From Rhodoferax sp. AJA081-3 (GTDB lineage: Bacteria > Pseudomonadota > Gammaproteobacteria > Burkholderiales > Burkholderiaceae_C), in the NCBI RefSeq assembly GCF_017798165.1, contig NZ_CP059068.1:1674001-1738000 (forward strand): 64,000 nt of DNA, written 5' to 3'. Numbering within the stretch: the stretch's first letter is position 1; every line of letters begins with the position of its first letter. A model generated the notes under the pieces. That model was not told the origin of the DNA. It did not search any database and saw only the letters and a program-made list of their open reading frames with translations. Both the position numbers and the translations under genes were made by a program. Below are positions 26,352-35,423 of the stretch, piece by piece.

Positions 26352-28283
26352 TCAATCAAACGTGCGGGCCGCGCGCTTCTTGGCATCACGGGGCACAAAC
26401 ACCTTGCCAGCATTGCCGGGTTTCACACCCATGGGCTTGCTGAAGGCGGGCTTGCGGGCCGCGAAATCACCGCGCGGTGCGCCACCACCGAAGTCACCAC
26501 GTGGGGCATCGAAGTTGCCGCGTGGCGCCTGTTGGAAATCACCACGGGGAGCGAAGTCTCCGCGGGGAGGACGTGCATCACCGCGGGGTGCGCCTTGGCC
26601 GCCGGCAAAGCGGTCGTTAAAACCACCCTTGCGTTCGTAGCTGAAGCCTTCTTTGGCTGCGCCGCCGAAATCACGTGCGCTGTTGCCAAAGTCGCGTGGG
26701 CCTGCAGCCGGTGGGCGTCCACCGAAGCCGCCACCACCGTGGCCACGGTTGCCACCAAAGCCACCTTCACGGGGGCCGTTGTTGAACTTGCGGTCACCAC
26801 CGAAGCCGCCACCGGGGTTGGCACGGCCCGCAAAGCTGGGGCGTGACTCAGGTGCGCGCTGTTGTGGCTCCAGGCCAGGAATCGTTTCAGCCTTGATGGG
26901 CTGGCGTGTGTAGGCTTCGATGTCGAAAATCTTGCGGCGGTCGCGCATTTCGGCAAAAGTGATGGCCAGGCCATCGCGACCGGCACGGCCAGTACGGCCA
27001 ATGCGGTGGGTGTAATCCTCAGCCTTCATCGGCAAGCCGAAGTTGAACACGTGGGTAATGGTGGGCACGTCAATGCCGCGGGCGGCCACATCGGTCGCCA
27101 CCAGGACTTGCACTTGGCCATTGCGCAGCGCCATCAGGCGGCGGTTGCGCAGACCCTGGCTCAGGGCACCGTGCAGGGCCACGGCGTCAAAACCGTCTTG
27201 CTGCAGGTCATTGGCCAAGCCATCGCACTCGATCTGCGTGCTGGCAAAAACGATGGCCTGGTTGATACCGGTATCGCGCAACCAGTGGTCCAGCAGCTTG
27301 CGCTTATGCTGGGCGTTGTCGGCCCAGAACAGCACTTGCTTGATGTTGACGTGTTTTTCTTGTGGGTTGTCGATGGTCACGCGTTGTGGCTCGCGCATCA
27401 CGCGGGCAGCCAACTGCTGAATACGTGGGGCGAAGGTTGCGCTGAACATCATGGTCTGCTTGCGGGCGATGGTGAGCTGGTTGATCTCGGCCAAGTCATC
27501 CGAGAAGCCCAGGTCCAACATGCGGTCGGCTTCGTCCACCACCAGGAATTGAACCTGGTCCAGCTTGATTTGCATGGAGCGTTGCAGGTCCAGCAAACGG
27601 CCCGGTGTTGCAACAACCAAGTTGGCGTTTTGCAGCTTGGCGATTTGCAACTGGTAGGGCATGCCGCCCACGATGTTGGCGATGCGCAGACCACGGCAAT
27701 GTTGCACCAGGTCGATCGCATCGTTGGCCACTTGTTGGGCCAGTTCGCGGGTGGGGCAGACGATCAAGGCGCCAGGGGCTGGGGCCTTGAAGTTGCGGGG
27801 GTTGGTGGGGTCTTTGCGCTTGGAGCGCTTGGGAGGTGCTTCGCCACGGGCTACGGCTTCGGCCACTTCACGCTCAAAGGCTGCGCGCTCGTCGGCTTCG
27901 GCTTGGGCCAATTGTTTCAGCAATGTGTGCAACACGGGCAGCAGGAAGGCTGCGGTCTTACCGCTGCCGGTCTGGCTGGAAACCATCAGGTCGATGAATT
28001 TGCCAGCCTTTTCGCCATCGCGCTCACCCGGCAAGGCCAGGGGAATGGTCTTCATCTGAACCGAGGTAGGCTGGGTATAACCCAGATCCTTGACCGCAGC
28101 GACCAGCTCAGGAGCCAGACCCAGGGTCACAAAGCCATTGGGCACTTCAGGAACGTCGGCTACTTCAGGCGTGTCCATGCCAGTGTCAACGTCGGCTGTG
28201 GTTACAGCGTCGTTGGCGAAAGATGTGTTGTTGGAAATTTCGGCAGGCGCAAAGGCACCTGTCACTTCAAAAGCGTCAGTCAT
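26352..28283 (-). CDS. DEAD-box ATP-dependent RNA helicase
   Basis: Unwinds RNA duplexes, probably in ribosome assembly or mRNA turnover at low temperature (family knowledge). The protein has 643 residues from the ATG at 28283; a longer frame begins only at a TTG. Q-motif LGYTQPTSVQ, SSQTGSGKT (motif I), PTRELA, VVDEADRMLDLGF (DEAD box), SAT and HRIGRTGRAG are present. The C-terminal 150 residues are a glycine/arginine-rich tail with repeated GGFGG and APRGDF units, typical of RNA-binding tails of RhlE-like helicases. An acidic N-terminal extension of about 50 residues precedes the core. The leader upstream is about 200 bases, longer than usual here. Confidence 0.94.
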   Translation of the reverse strand: MTDAFEVTGAFAPAEISNNTSFANDAVTTADVDTGMDTPEVADVPEVPNGFVTLGLAPELVAAVKDLGYTQPTSVQMKTIPLALPGERDGEKAGKFIDLMVSSQTGSGKTAAFLLPVLHTLLKQLAQAEADERAAFEREVAEAVARGEAPPKRSKRKDPTNPRNFKAPAPGALIVCPTRELAQQVANDAIDLVQHCRGLRIANIVGGMPYQLQIAKLQNANLVVATPGRLLDLQRSMQIKLDQVQFLVVDEADRMLDLGFSDDLAEINQLTIARKQTMMFSATFAPRIQQLAARVMREPQRVTIDNPQEKHVNIKQVLFWADNAQHKRKLLDHWLRDTGINQAIVFASTQIECDGLANDLQQDGFDAVALHGALSQGLRNRRLMALRNGQVQVLVATDVAARGIDVPTITHVFNFGLPMKAEDYTHRIGRTGRAGRDGLAITFAEMRDRRKIFDIEAYTRQPIKAETIPGLEPQQRAPESRPSFAGRANPGGGFGGDRKFNNGPREGGFGGNRGHGGGGFGGRPPAAGPRDFGNSARDFGGAAKEGFSYERKGGFNDRFAGGQGAPRGDARPPRGDFAPRGDFQQAPRGNFDAPRGDFGGGAPRGDFAARKPAFSKPMGVKPGNAGKVFVPRDAKKRAARTFD

Positions 28284-28490
28284 TGTTTTACTCACACGCG
28301 AGTGCCGCAGGGATTGCGACTGCTCCGTCAATGGTTAAAAAACATCAACCATCAAACGGAACCTGCGTCTGAAAAACTGTTCAGCGCTTGGGGCCCGACT
28401 TTGCGAACCCGGTGAATGAAGGGAGATGTACAAATATGCACTGCTGTTTGCAGCGCAGCCTTGGATTATGGCATGAATTCGGGTTTCTAC

Positions 28491-29066
28491 CTAATCCAAT
28501 TTTAAAAAATGCTTTCGGTAGTGCTCCAGCTCATCAATCGACTCGTGCACATCGGCCAGGGCTGTGTGGCGCTGCTGCTTCTTGAAGGATGCATGCACCT
28601 CGGGCCGCCAGCGCTTGGACAGCTCCTTCAGCGTGCTGACATCCAGGTTGCGGTAGTGGAAAAACGCCTCCAGCTTGGGCATGTACTTGACCAGGAAACG
28701 GCGGTCCTGCCCGATCGAGTTGCCACACATGGGCGAACCATTGGCCGGCACATACTGCTTGAGAAACGCAATCAGCGCATCCTGCGCCTGCTCTTCGGTC
28801 ACGGTCGATGCCTTCACCTTATCGATTAGGCCACTTTTGCCATGGGTCCCCTTGTTCCAGGCGTCCATCTTGTCGAGTTGGGCGTCGCTCTGGTGGATCA
28901 CAAAGACGGGGCCTTCGGTGCGGTTCTCCAGATTCGGACCGGTCACGATGACCGCGATTTCGATGATGCGCTCGGCTTCGGGGTCCAGGCCCGTCATCTC
29001 GCAATCGAGCCAGACCAGGTTTTTGTCGGATTTGCTCAAAGGGCTTGTGGTGTTGGGTGCGTCCAT
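28491..29066 (-). CDS. orn: Oligoribonuclease
   Basis: Degrades very short RNAs (especially dinucleotides such as pGpG) to mononucleotides. The protein has 191 residues, normal length. DEDDh exonuclease residues are visible: D21 and E23 in [11 protein letters not shown], the aspartate in [11 protein letters not shown], and [14 protein letters not shown] near the C-terminus. The first twelve residues are a short variable extension. Divergent from the M48 protease gene, whose start lies 37 bases away. Confidence 0.95.
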   Translation of the reverse strand: MDAPNTTSPLSKSDKNLVWLDCEMTGLDPEAERIIEIAVIVTGPNLENRTEGPVFVIHQSDAQLDKMDAWNKGTHGKSGLIDKVKASTVTEEQAQDALIAFLKQYVPANGSPMCGNSIGQDRRFLVKYMPKLEAFFHYRNLDVSTLKELSKRWRPEVHASFKKQQRHTALADVHESIDELEHYRKHFLKLD

Positions 29067-29103
29067 ACTGGCAATTGTCGCCTATGGCCTAAACTCAGAG
29101 ACC

Positions 29104-30390
29104 ATGAATGAACTCTTCTCGGGCAACACCGCCTCCCTGAACACGACGGTCGCCTTCGCGCTCGCCCTTACCCTGAGCCTGGTGCTGAAGTTCTGGCTGG
29201 CCAGCCGCCAGATCCGCCATGTGGCGCAGCACCGCAGCGCGGTACCCGCTGCGTTTGCAGAAAAAATCACGCTGACGGCACACCAAAAGGCCGCTGAGTA
29301 CACCATCACCAAAACCCGCTTTGGCCTGCTGGAACTGTCCTGGGGCGCGGCCATTGCCATCGCCTGGACCCTGCTGGGGGGGCTATCGGTGTTGAACCAG
29401 TGGCTGGTTAGTGTCATGGGCCACGGCATCGGCCAACAAGTGGCGCTGCTGGTCGCGTTCATGGCCATCGGCAGTGCTTTGGATTTGCCCTTCACGCTGT
29501 ACCAGACCTTTGTCATCGAAGAGCGTTTTGGCTTCAACAAAACCAGTCTCAAGCTGTGGCTGCAGGACTTCGCCAAATCGCTGCTGTTGTCTGCACTGAT
29601 CGGCCTGCCCTTTATCACGCTGGTGATCTGGATGATGGGCGCCACCGGCCCCTGGTGGTGGCTGTGGGTGTGGGGCGTGTGGATGGGCTTCAACCTGCTG
29701 GCCCTGCTGATCTACCCGACCTGGATTGCACCATTGTTCAACAAGTTCCAGCCGCTGGAAGACCCGCAGGTCAAGGAACGCGTGTCGCAGTTAATGGCGC
29801 GCTGCGGCTTCACCTCCAAAGGTTTTTTTGTGATGGACGGCAGCAAACGCAGCGCCCATGCCAATGCTTATTTCACCGGCTTTGGTGCCTCCAAACGGGT
29901 GGTGTTTTATGACACACTGCTGGCCCAGCTGAGCCCGCCAGAAGTGGACGCGGTGTTGGCCCATGAGCTAGGCCACTTCAAACACAAACACGTCATCAAA
30001 CGCATCGTCTCCATGTTTGCGATCAGCCTGTTGGGATTTTTTGCACTGGGTTGGCTGAGTCAGCAACTCTGGTTCTACACCGGCCTGGGTGTGCTACCCA
30101 ATCTGGGTGCGCCGAATGACGCCCTGGCGCTTTTGCTGTTCATGATGGTGCTGCCCTTGCTTGGCACCTTCATGGGTCCGCTGTTTGCGCAACTGTCGCG
30201 CAAACACGAGTTCGAGGCCGACGCCTATGCCGTGGCGCAAACCAGCGGCCCGGCACTGGCCGGCGCCCTGCTCAAGCTGTTTGAAGACAACGCCTCCACG
30301 CTGACACCCGACCCGGTCTATGTGCAGTTCTACTACTCACACCCGCCGGCCACCGAGCGCCTGGGGCGTATTCTGGGCACGGCGCACTAA
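29104..30390 (+). CDS. M48-family membrane metalloprotease (Ste24/CAAX-protease-like)
   Basis: A zinc protease embedded in the inner membrane, related to Ste24. The protein has 428 residues from the ATG at 29104; the longer open frame runs back through orn on the other strand and is not used. Several hydrophobic segments lie at about 15-35, 75-100, 110-130, 155-205, 300-325 and 340-360. The zinc motif is HELGH at 287-291, with the third ligand in EFEADAYAV near residue 365. It is 11 bases before rsgA and probably co-transcribed with it. The bacterial substrate is unknown. Confidence 0.92.
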   Translation: MNELFSGNTASLNTTVAFALALTLSLVLKFWLASRQIRHVAQHRSAVPAAFAEKITLTAHQKAAEYTITKTRFGLLELSWGAAIAIAWTLLGGLSVLNQWLVSVMGHGIGQQVALLVAFMAIGSALDLPFTLYQTFVIEERFGFNKTSLKLWLQDFAKSLLLSALIGLPFITLVIWMMGATGPWWWLWVWGVWMGFNLLALLIYPTWIAPLFNKFQPLEDPQVKERVSQLMARCGFTSKGFFVMDGSKRSAHANAYFTGFGASKRVVFYDTLLAQLSPPEVDAVLAHELGHFKHKHVIKRIVSMFAISLLGFFALGWLSQQLWFYTGLGVLPNLGAPNDALALLLFMMVLPLLGTFMGPLFAQLSRKHEFEADAYAVAQTSGPALAGALLKLFEDNASTLTPDPVYVQFYYSHPPATERLGRILGTAH

Positions 30391-30401
30391 GCGCGGCACA
30401 C

Positions 30402-31352
30402 ATGGCAACACCCTCCCCTTTGGAACCCGGACTGGTCATAGCAGGCCACGGCCGCCACGTATGGGTGGAAACGCCGGACGGTCGGCGCCTTATTTGCCAC
30501 CCGCGCGGCAAGAAGAGCCAGACCGTGGTCGGCGACCGCGTGTTGTGGCAAGCCACTGAAGACGAGGGCACGATCGAAAAGGTGGAGCCGCGGCGCAACC
30601 TGTTTTACCGGCAGGACGAGATCCGCACCAAGATGTTCGCGGCCAACCTGGACCAGGTGCTGATACTGATCGCCGCCGAGCCCGAGTTTTCCGAGAGCCA
30701 GCTGTCGCGCGCGCTGATTGCGGCCGAGGCCGAACACATCCGCCCCATCATCGCGCTGAACAAAAGCGACCTGGCCGAGCCATTTGGCCGCGCGTGGGCC
30801 CGCATGGGTGTGTACCGCGACATGGGTTACACCGTGATGCCCATGGCGCTCAAACCGGTGGGTGATGCCGATCCGCAAACGGAGCACAAGCTGGACGCCG
30901 TGCTGGCCGGCAAAACAACCCTGGTGCTGGGGCCATCGGGCTCGGGCAAAAGCACGCTGATCAACCGCCTGATCCCCCAGGCCCACGTGTTGACCAATGC
31001 GATATCTACCGCGCTGAACTCGGGCAAACACACGACCACCAGCACCACGTTGTACTGGGTGGATGCAGCAACCCGGACCACGGCGGTCATCGATTCACCC
31101 GGCTTCCAGGAGTTTGGCCTGAACCACATCGAACCCATGCACCTGGCCAGCCTGATGCCCGATATCAAGGCCCACGCCCAAGACTGCAAGTTCTACAACT
31201 GCAGCCATTTGCACGAGCCGGGCTGTGGCGTGATCACCGCCCTGCAAAAGGCGTCTGATGGATTTTTGGCCCCTGGCCCCCGTGAAATAAGCACAAGTCG
31301 CTATAAAATATATAGCAGTTTGTTTGCCGAACTGTCTGAGAAGCGCTACTAA
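30402..31352 (+). CDS. rsgA: Small ribosomal subunit GTPase RsgA
   Basis: A circularly permuted GTPase that matures the 30S subunit. The protein has 316 residues. G4 NKSD (120-123) precedes G1 GPSGSGKS (177-184) and G3 DSPG (231-234), the hallmark permuted order. The zinc ligands are C262, C267, H269 and C275. The C-terminal residues after about 288 (APGPREISTSRYKIYSSL) are encoded by a repeat A copy, replacing or extending the usual C-terminal helix region. The final LFAELSEKRY is the normal RsgA ending, so the repeat is an insertion just before it. Confidence 0.95.
   Translation: MATPSPLEPGLVIAGHGRHVWVETPDGRRLICHPRGKKSQTVVGDRVLWQATEDEGTIEKVEPRRNLFYRQDEIRTKMFAANLDQVLILIAAEPEFSESQLSRALIAAEAEHIRPIIALNKSDLAEPFGRAWARMGVYRDMGYTVMPMALKPVGDADPQTEHKLDAVLAGKTTLVLGPSGSGKSTLINRLIPQAHVLTNAISTALNSGKHTTTSTTLYWVDAATRTTAVIDSPGFQEFGLNHIEPMHLASLMPDIKAHAQDCKFYNCSHLHEPGCGVITALQKASDGFLAPGPREISTSRYKIYSSLFAELSEKRY
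31274..31317 (-). repeat. Repeat A copy 6 (inside the 3' end of rsgA)
   Basis: Exact anchors TGCTA-N9-TAGC-N18-GGGGGC on the minus strand, antisense to rsgA. It lies about ten codons before the stop and keeps the frame open. Confidence 0.83.
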
Positions 31353-31373
31353 GCGCACCTCGCCAAGCTGCTC

Positions 31374-32294
31374 CTAGCCCAGCAACCTGGCCAGCGACAG
31401 CAACGCCAGGAACACCATCCACATCACCACGGTGCGCCACACCAGGCCGACCACCGCACGCAGGTGCACCGGTTGCGGTGTTGCCCCCACGCCAGGGCTT
31501 TCTGCATCGCCAAGTTTCACATTGACCGCGCCAGCCGTTGCGGCCAGCACCACGCCATTGTTGTCGCCGGGGTACTGCGCCTCGCGCTGGCGCCAACTGT
31601 CGACGGCCTCTTCAAAGCTACCGACAAAGGCAAAACCCAGGGCCGTGATGCGGGCAGGCACCCAGTCCATGGCATACCAGGCCAGGCTGGCGCTGATCTT
31701 CAGCGCATCACTCAGCGGTGCGCTGGAGGGACGCAGAGGCCGGTTGGTGTAACGCGCCACATACTCGGCCACGCGGTACAACACGGCGGCCCGCGGGCCC
31801 AGACCCAGGGCGGCCAGCAGCGAGTACCAGGCAAAGACACCAAACACGTGGCGGTGTGCGTTCAGCACCGAATGCTCGATGACATGGCGCACGATCTGGC
31901 TGCGCGGCAGGGCGCTGACATCCATGCGCATCCATTGCGCGAGCTCCTTTCGGGCCACGTCTTCTTCACCGGCCAGCAGCGCGTCGCGTATGGCAGTGAA
32001 GTGGTAGCTGAACTGGCGAAAACCCAGCGTGGAATACAAGATCGCGATGCTCCACACTGCAGCCGCAATCCAGCCAATGGACCAGACCAGCAGCCAGTGC
32101 ACCGCAAACACCAGGGCGGCGGGCACCACCACGGCGATCCACCAAGCCAACCAGGCGTGGTGGGCCTTGCCGGTATCCAGATTGCGGATCACCCAACGCG
32201 TCCAATTGCGCACACCCAGGTGAATCGGATTGCCCTGCCCCAAGGGACGCGCCTGCTCCAGAAGCAGCGCAAATAGGATGGAGAGAAAACTCAT
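31374..32294 (-). CDS. CobD/CbiB-like membrane protein
   Basis: Resembles the CobD/CbiB (adenosylcobinamide-phosphate synthase) and AmpE group of integral membrane proteins. The protein has 306 residues with membrane segments near the N-terminus (MSFLSILFALLLEQ), at about 50-85, 150-175 and 285-305. No cobalamin genes are nearby. The same family member is found beside Nudix and rsgA genes in related genomes, from memory. A cobalamin role is therefore doubtful, and I give no gene symbol. Convergent with rsgA. Confidence 0.72.
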   Translation of the reverse strand: MSFLSILFALLLEQARPLGQGNPIHLGVRNWTRWVIRNLDTGKAHHAWLAWWIAVVVPAALVFAVHWLLVWSIGWIAAAVWSIAILYSTLGFRQFSYHFTAIRDALLAGEEDVARKELAQWMRMDVSALPRSQIVRHVIEHSVLNAHRHVFGVFAWYSLLAALGLGPRAAVLYRVAEYVARYTNRPLRPSSAPLSDALKISASLAWYAMDWVPARITALGFAFVGSFEEAVDSWRQREAQYPGDNNGVVLAATAGAVNVKLGDAESPGVGATPQPVHLRAVVGLVWRTVVMWMVFLALLSLARLLG

Positions 32295-32326
32295 GGGGCA
32301 ATCATAGCGACCCCAACCACGCGGAA

Positions 32327-32425
32327 TCAGTTGAGGACAAAGCTACGCTTCGCGACGGTCTGTCCCGCAAGGACACCCCCGGTCAGTTGAGGACAGAGCT
32401 ACGCTGCGCTGCGGTCTGTCCCGCA
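32327..32425. repeat. Repeat C, two tandem hairpin units
   Basis: Two 43-bp units (32327-32369 and 32383-32425), 56 bases apart, both start TCAGTTGAGGACA and end GGTCTGTCCCGCA. Within each, GGACA(A/G)A and TCTGTCC can pair. A third copy in reverse lies before trpB (60696-60738). The units fill most of the spacer between the CobD-like and Nudix genes. Confidence 0.85.
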
Positions 32426-32430
32426 CGGTC

Positions 32431-33123
32431 TCAGAAAAGCAAAAAGCGGTAAAAGTTGCGCAACATGCCTGCCGTGGCGCCCCAGATAAACCGCTCGGCC
32501 GTCGCATCGGTGTAAGGCATGGACAGCCATTCGCGGCGGGAGCCAGCCCAGTCCACTGCGTGGCGGCGGTGGTTGGCGGGGTCCATCAAAAAATCCAACG
32601 GCACCTCAAAGACATCGGCCACCTCGTGCGGATTGGCCGTAACCGAATGGGCGGCATCCACCAGGGCCACGACCGGGGTCACCAGGAAGGCGCTACCCGT
32701 GGTGTAGATGGGCAAGGTGCCCAGCACCTGCACAAACCTGCGCTCCAGGCCGATTTCTTCTTCGGCTTCGCGGAGCGCCGTATCAATGGCGTCGGCATCT
32801 TCGGGATCGGCCTTGCCGCCCGGAAAGGCGACTTGGCCGGAGTGGCTGGACAAATGGGTGGTGCGTTCGGTGAGTAAGACGGTGAGGCCGCTGTCCCGCA
32901 TGACCAGGGGCATCAGCACCGATGCGTGCACGGGGGCACGTTGCGAGAAGCGGGGTTCGGCCAGCAACTCGGGCGTCCAGGCATGGGCACTGGCAAAACG
33001 CCGCACCAGATCCTGTGCCTGCAGGGCCTGCGCGGGTACCTTGGGCAGTTGGGCGTCAACGCCCACCACCGGCACCTGGCGTGGGTCAAAATTCAGCGGG
33101 GGAGATGATGGCGGAGTGGTCAT
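32431..33123 (-). CDS. CoA pyrophosphatase-type Nudix hydrolase
   Basis: Probably hydrolyses CoA or its derivatives to phosphopantetheine and 3',5'-ADP (NudL-type family). The protein has 230 residues from the ATG at 33123. The Nudix box reads FPGGKADPEDADAIDTAL followed by REAEEEIGL, with the two-residue-longer spacing typical of the NudL group. FLVTPVVALV and the C-terminal YRFLLF fit the family. Its ATG lies immediately after the T run of the terminator following rplS, with no Shine-Dalgarno sequence outside that hairpin. Expression may therefore depend on terminator read-through or an unusual start. Confidence 0.86.
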   Translation of the reverse strand: MTTPPSSPPLNFDPRQVPVVGVDAQLPKVPAQALQAQDLVRRFASAHAWTPELLAEPRFSQRAPVHASVLMPLVMRDSGLTVLLTERTTHLSSHSGQVAFPGGKADPEDADAIDTALREAEEEIGLERRFVQVLGTLPIYTTGSAFLVTPVVALVDAAHSVTANPHEVADVFEVPLDFLMDPANHRRHAVDWAGSRREWLSMPYTDATAERFIWGATAGMLRNFYRFLLF

Positions 33124-33157
33124 AAAAAAACCGCCACAAGCTTTCGCCGGGCGGTTT
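33124..33157 (-). terminator. Terminator after rplS, abutting the Nudix start codon
   Basis: On the minus strand AAACCGCC and GGCGGTTT pair around 14 bases and continue into seven T. The last T is directly followed by the ATG of the Nudix gene. It ends the rpsP-rimM-trmD-rplS transcript. Confidence 0.85.
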
Positions 33158-33181
33158 GGTGGGAAGCAAGGGCTTGAAAAA

Positions 33182-33553
33182 TTAAGCCGCTGTCTTCTTG
33201 GCTGGCAGCTTTTCCTTGATACGTGCCGACTTGCCGCTGCGGTCACGCAGGTAGTACAGCTTGGCACGGCGCACGTCACCACGGCGCTTGACTTCGATGC
33301 CGGCGATCAGCGGGCTGTAGGTCTGGAACGTACGCTCAACGCCTTCACCGCTGGAGATCTTGCGAACGATAAAGCCGCTGTTCAGGCCGCGGTTGCGCTT
33401 GGCAATCACAACACCTTCGTAGGCCTGCACGCGCTTGCGGCTGCCTTCAACCACGTTGACGCTGACAACAACAGTGTCGCCAGGTGCGAATTCGGGGATG
33501 GTCTTGCCGAGACGAGCAATTTCTTCTTGCTCAAGAATTTGGATCAGGTTCAT
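33182..33553 (-). CDS. rplS: 50S ribosomal protein L19
   Basis: A large-subunit protein at the interface with the small subunit. The protein has 123 residues from the ATG at 33553 ([16 protein letters not shown]), the usual start; a longer frame adds eleven basic residues without support. [31 protein letters not shown] (in two runs) and [11 protein letters not shown] fit L19. It is the last ribosomal gene of rpsP-rimM-trmD-rplS, 114 bp after trmD. A terminator follows. Confidence 0.97.
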   Translation of the reverse strand: MNLIQILEQEEIARLGKTIPEFAPGDTVVVSVNVVEGSRKRVQAYEGVVIAKRNRGLNSGFIVRKISSGEGVERTFQTYSPLIAGIEVKRRGDVRRAKLYYLRDRSGKSARIKEKLPAKKTAA

Positions 33554-33667
33554 GGTTTTCTTTCGTGATCTTGCGCGCGCCTGCACCGGAGGGTGCGAAG
33601 TCAGTGTGTTGAAAACGCACTGCTTTGGCCGTACAGAGGATCTGGTTAGCCTTGCATTATAGCAAGT

Positions 33668-34414
33668 TCAGCCCTGGGCCTGCAATACCGCCTCGTCCTG
33701 ACGGCTCAGCAGGCCTGCCGCACGGGCAATCTCCAGCAAATCGGGGCGGTGTTGGGCCGTTAATTTGAGCCGCTGGTCGCGCCGCCAACGTTCGATCTGA
33801 CCATGGTGCCCGGACAGCAACACATCCGGAACGCCCACACCGGCCCACTCTTCGGGGCGCGTGTAGTGGGGGCAATCCAGCAGGCCATCCAAGGACGGGT
33901 TGAAGCTGTCCATATGGTGGCTGTCGGAATCCGACAAGACCCCAGGCTGCAAACGTGCCACGGCGTCCAGCAAGGCAATGGCCGGCACTTCGCCACCCGA
34001 CAGCACAAAATCGCCCAGGCTGATTTGCTCGTCCACCTGGGTGTCAATAAAGCGCTGGTCTATTCCTTCGTAACGGCCGCAGACCAGGATGGCACCGCTG
34101 CTATTGGACCAGCGTTGCACCGCGGCATGGTCCAGGCGTTTGCCTATGGGAGAGAACAATACGACTGGGGCTGCGTCGGTGCGCTGCGACCGGATATGGG
34201 CCAGAGACAACTCCAGCGGTTGCGCCATCATCACCATGCCGGGGCCGCCACCAAAAGGGCGGTCATCAACACGGCGGTAGTTGCCAGTTGCGAAGTCGCG
34301 GGGGTTGGTGCATTGCACATCCACCTGGCCGGACTCAAAGGCCCGGCGGGTGATGCCTACCGATAAAAACGGGGTGAAGAGTTCAGGGAACAGCGTGATG
34401 ACGTCGAAGCGCAT
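33668..34414 (-). CDS. trmD: tRNA (guanine-N1-)-methyltransferase
   Basis: Methylates guanine 37 next to the anticodon, which prevents frameshifting. The protein has 248 residues. The start MRFDVITLFPELF is diagnostic. The trefoil-knot cofactor site is seen as VCGRYEGIDQRF and ISLGDFVLSGGE. The C-terminal RRDQRLKLTAQHRPDLL is typical. It lies ten bases after rimM in the ribosomal operon. Confidence 0.97.
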   Translation of the reverse strand: MRFDVITLFPELFTPFLSVGITRRAFESGQVDVQCTNPRDFATGNYRRVDDRPFGGGPGMVMMAQPLELSLAHIRSQRTDAAPVVLFSPIGKRLDHAAVQRWSNSSGAILVCGRYEGIDQRFIDTQVDEQISLGDFVLSGGEVPAIALLDAVARLQPGVLSDSDSHHMDSFNPSLDGLLDCPHYTRPEEWAGVGVPDVLLSGHHGQIERWRRDQRLKLTAQHRPDLLEIARAAGLLSRQDEAVLQAQG

Positions 34415-34424
34415 ACGCAGAAAC

Positions 34425-35015
34425 TCAGTAGTCAGCTTGCCAGTCCACGCGAATGCGGCGTGCCTTCAGGTCGACGTCGTCCACGTAGACAGACACAAAC
34501 GGGATCATGCGCTCGGCGGTCTTTCCGTCTTCTTGGTATTCCATCACCAGCACGGTCTGTGCGCCGGTGGACAACAACTCTTTGACGGTGCCCAAGGCGA
34601 TGTCTTCCCGGTTGATGACGTCCAATCCGATCAGGTCGACCCAATAATATTCATCCTTGGCAGCCGTGGGGAAGCTGGAGCGTGAGACAAAAATGCGGGA
34701 GCCGCGCAAGGCTTCGGCCGCCGTGCGGTCATCCACGCCATGGGCAGTGGCAACAACGGTGTCGGAATGCTCTTTGGCTTCCTTGACGGACAGGGCAGCA
34801 ACGCCCGTGAACGTCTGCGCACCGCGCTCGGTGGGCAACAGGAACCAACGCTTGGAAGAAAAGAGCGCCTCAGGATCAGCGCTGTAGGGTAAGACTTTGA
34901 ACCAACCCTTGATGCCCCACGCGTCCGCAATCCGTCCGACTTCAATGGCATCCGCTGGCAATTCAGCAGCTTCGAGTCCGGTGAGCATACGCGTAAGGTG
35001 CCGACCAGAGAGCAC
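34425..35015 (-). CDS. rimM: 16S rRNA processing protein RimM
   Basis: Binds ribosomal protein S19 and helps 16S rRNA maturation. The protein has 196 residues from a GTG at 35015, favoured by GAAGAGG about five bases upstream. An ATG at 34988 would give 187 residues and also fits the family. The RimM barrel opens VGRIADAWGIKGWFKVLPYS. The PRC-barrel half has YYWVDLIGLDVIN and the end RMIPFVSVYVDDVDL. Second gene of the rpsP operon. Confidence 0.94.
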   Translation of the reverse strand: MLSGRHLTRMLTGLEAAELPADAIEVGRIADAWGIKGWFKVLPYSADPEALFSSKRWFLLPTERGAQTFTGVAALSVKEAKEHSDTVVATAHGVDDRTAAEALRGSRIFVSRSSFPTAAKDEYYWVDLIGLDVINREDIALGTVKELLSTGAQTVLVMEYQEDGKTAERMIPFVSVYVDDVDLKARRIRVDWQADY

Positions 35016-35043
35016 TAGGCCCTCTTCGCGGCACAGTGGCTTA

Positions 35044-35295
35044 TTAAGCGGCCTTCTTGGCGGCTTGGTTGATCAGGCGTTCCACGGTGGGGGAAGCCTG
35101 GGCGCCAACGCCCTTCCAGTAAGTCAGGCGATCCTGCGCAATGCGGATGCTTTCTTCACTGGCAGTAGCAATGGGGTTGTAAAAACCGATACGCTCGATG
35201 AAGCGTCCATCACGGCGTGTGCGCTTGTCAGCCACAACGATGTTGAAAAACGGGCGTGCTTTTGCACCGCCACGGGCGAGTCGAATGACGACCAT
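35044..35295 (-). CDS. rpsP: 30S ribosomal protein S16
   Basis: An early-assembling small-subunit protein. The protein has 83 residues with the diagnostic opening [17 protein letters not shown] and [15 protein letters not shown]. It is the first gene of rpsP-rimM-trmD-rplS, 28 bases before rimM. A good promoter is visible about 100 bases upstream, inside the start of the divergent acetyltransferase gene. Confidence 0.97.
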   Translation of the reverse strand: MVVIRLARGGAKARPFFNIVVADKRTRRDGRFIERIGFYNPIATASEESIRIAQDRLTYWKGVGAQASPTVERLINQAAKKAA

Positions 35296-35394
35296 GATTT
35301 ATCCTTTGGGTGGTGGAAATGATTTCCAACCTTTACATTCAAAGTTGAGACACGCAACTGACCACCCGGCCAGTGACACTCTGAATAGCTCTCC

Positions 35395-35423
35395 ATTATA
35401 ACCTGTTCCCCATCCATGACCAA
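35395..35423 (-). promoter_or_regulatory. Sigma-70-type promoter of the rpsP operon
   Basis: On the minus strand TTGGTC (35418-35423) and a perfect TATAAT (35395-35400) are 17 bases apart. The -35 box overlaps the ATG of the divergent acetyltransferase gene. The predicted leader before rpsP is about 90 bases. Confidence 0.65.

Noticed and set aside
31374..32294. Calling the CobD/CbiB-like gene a cobalamin biosynthesis gene
   Set aside because: No other cobalamin gene is in the window and the homology is to the fold only.
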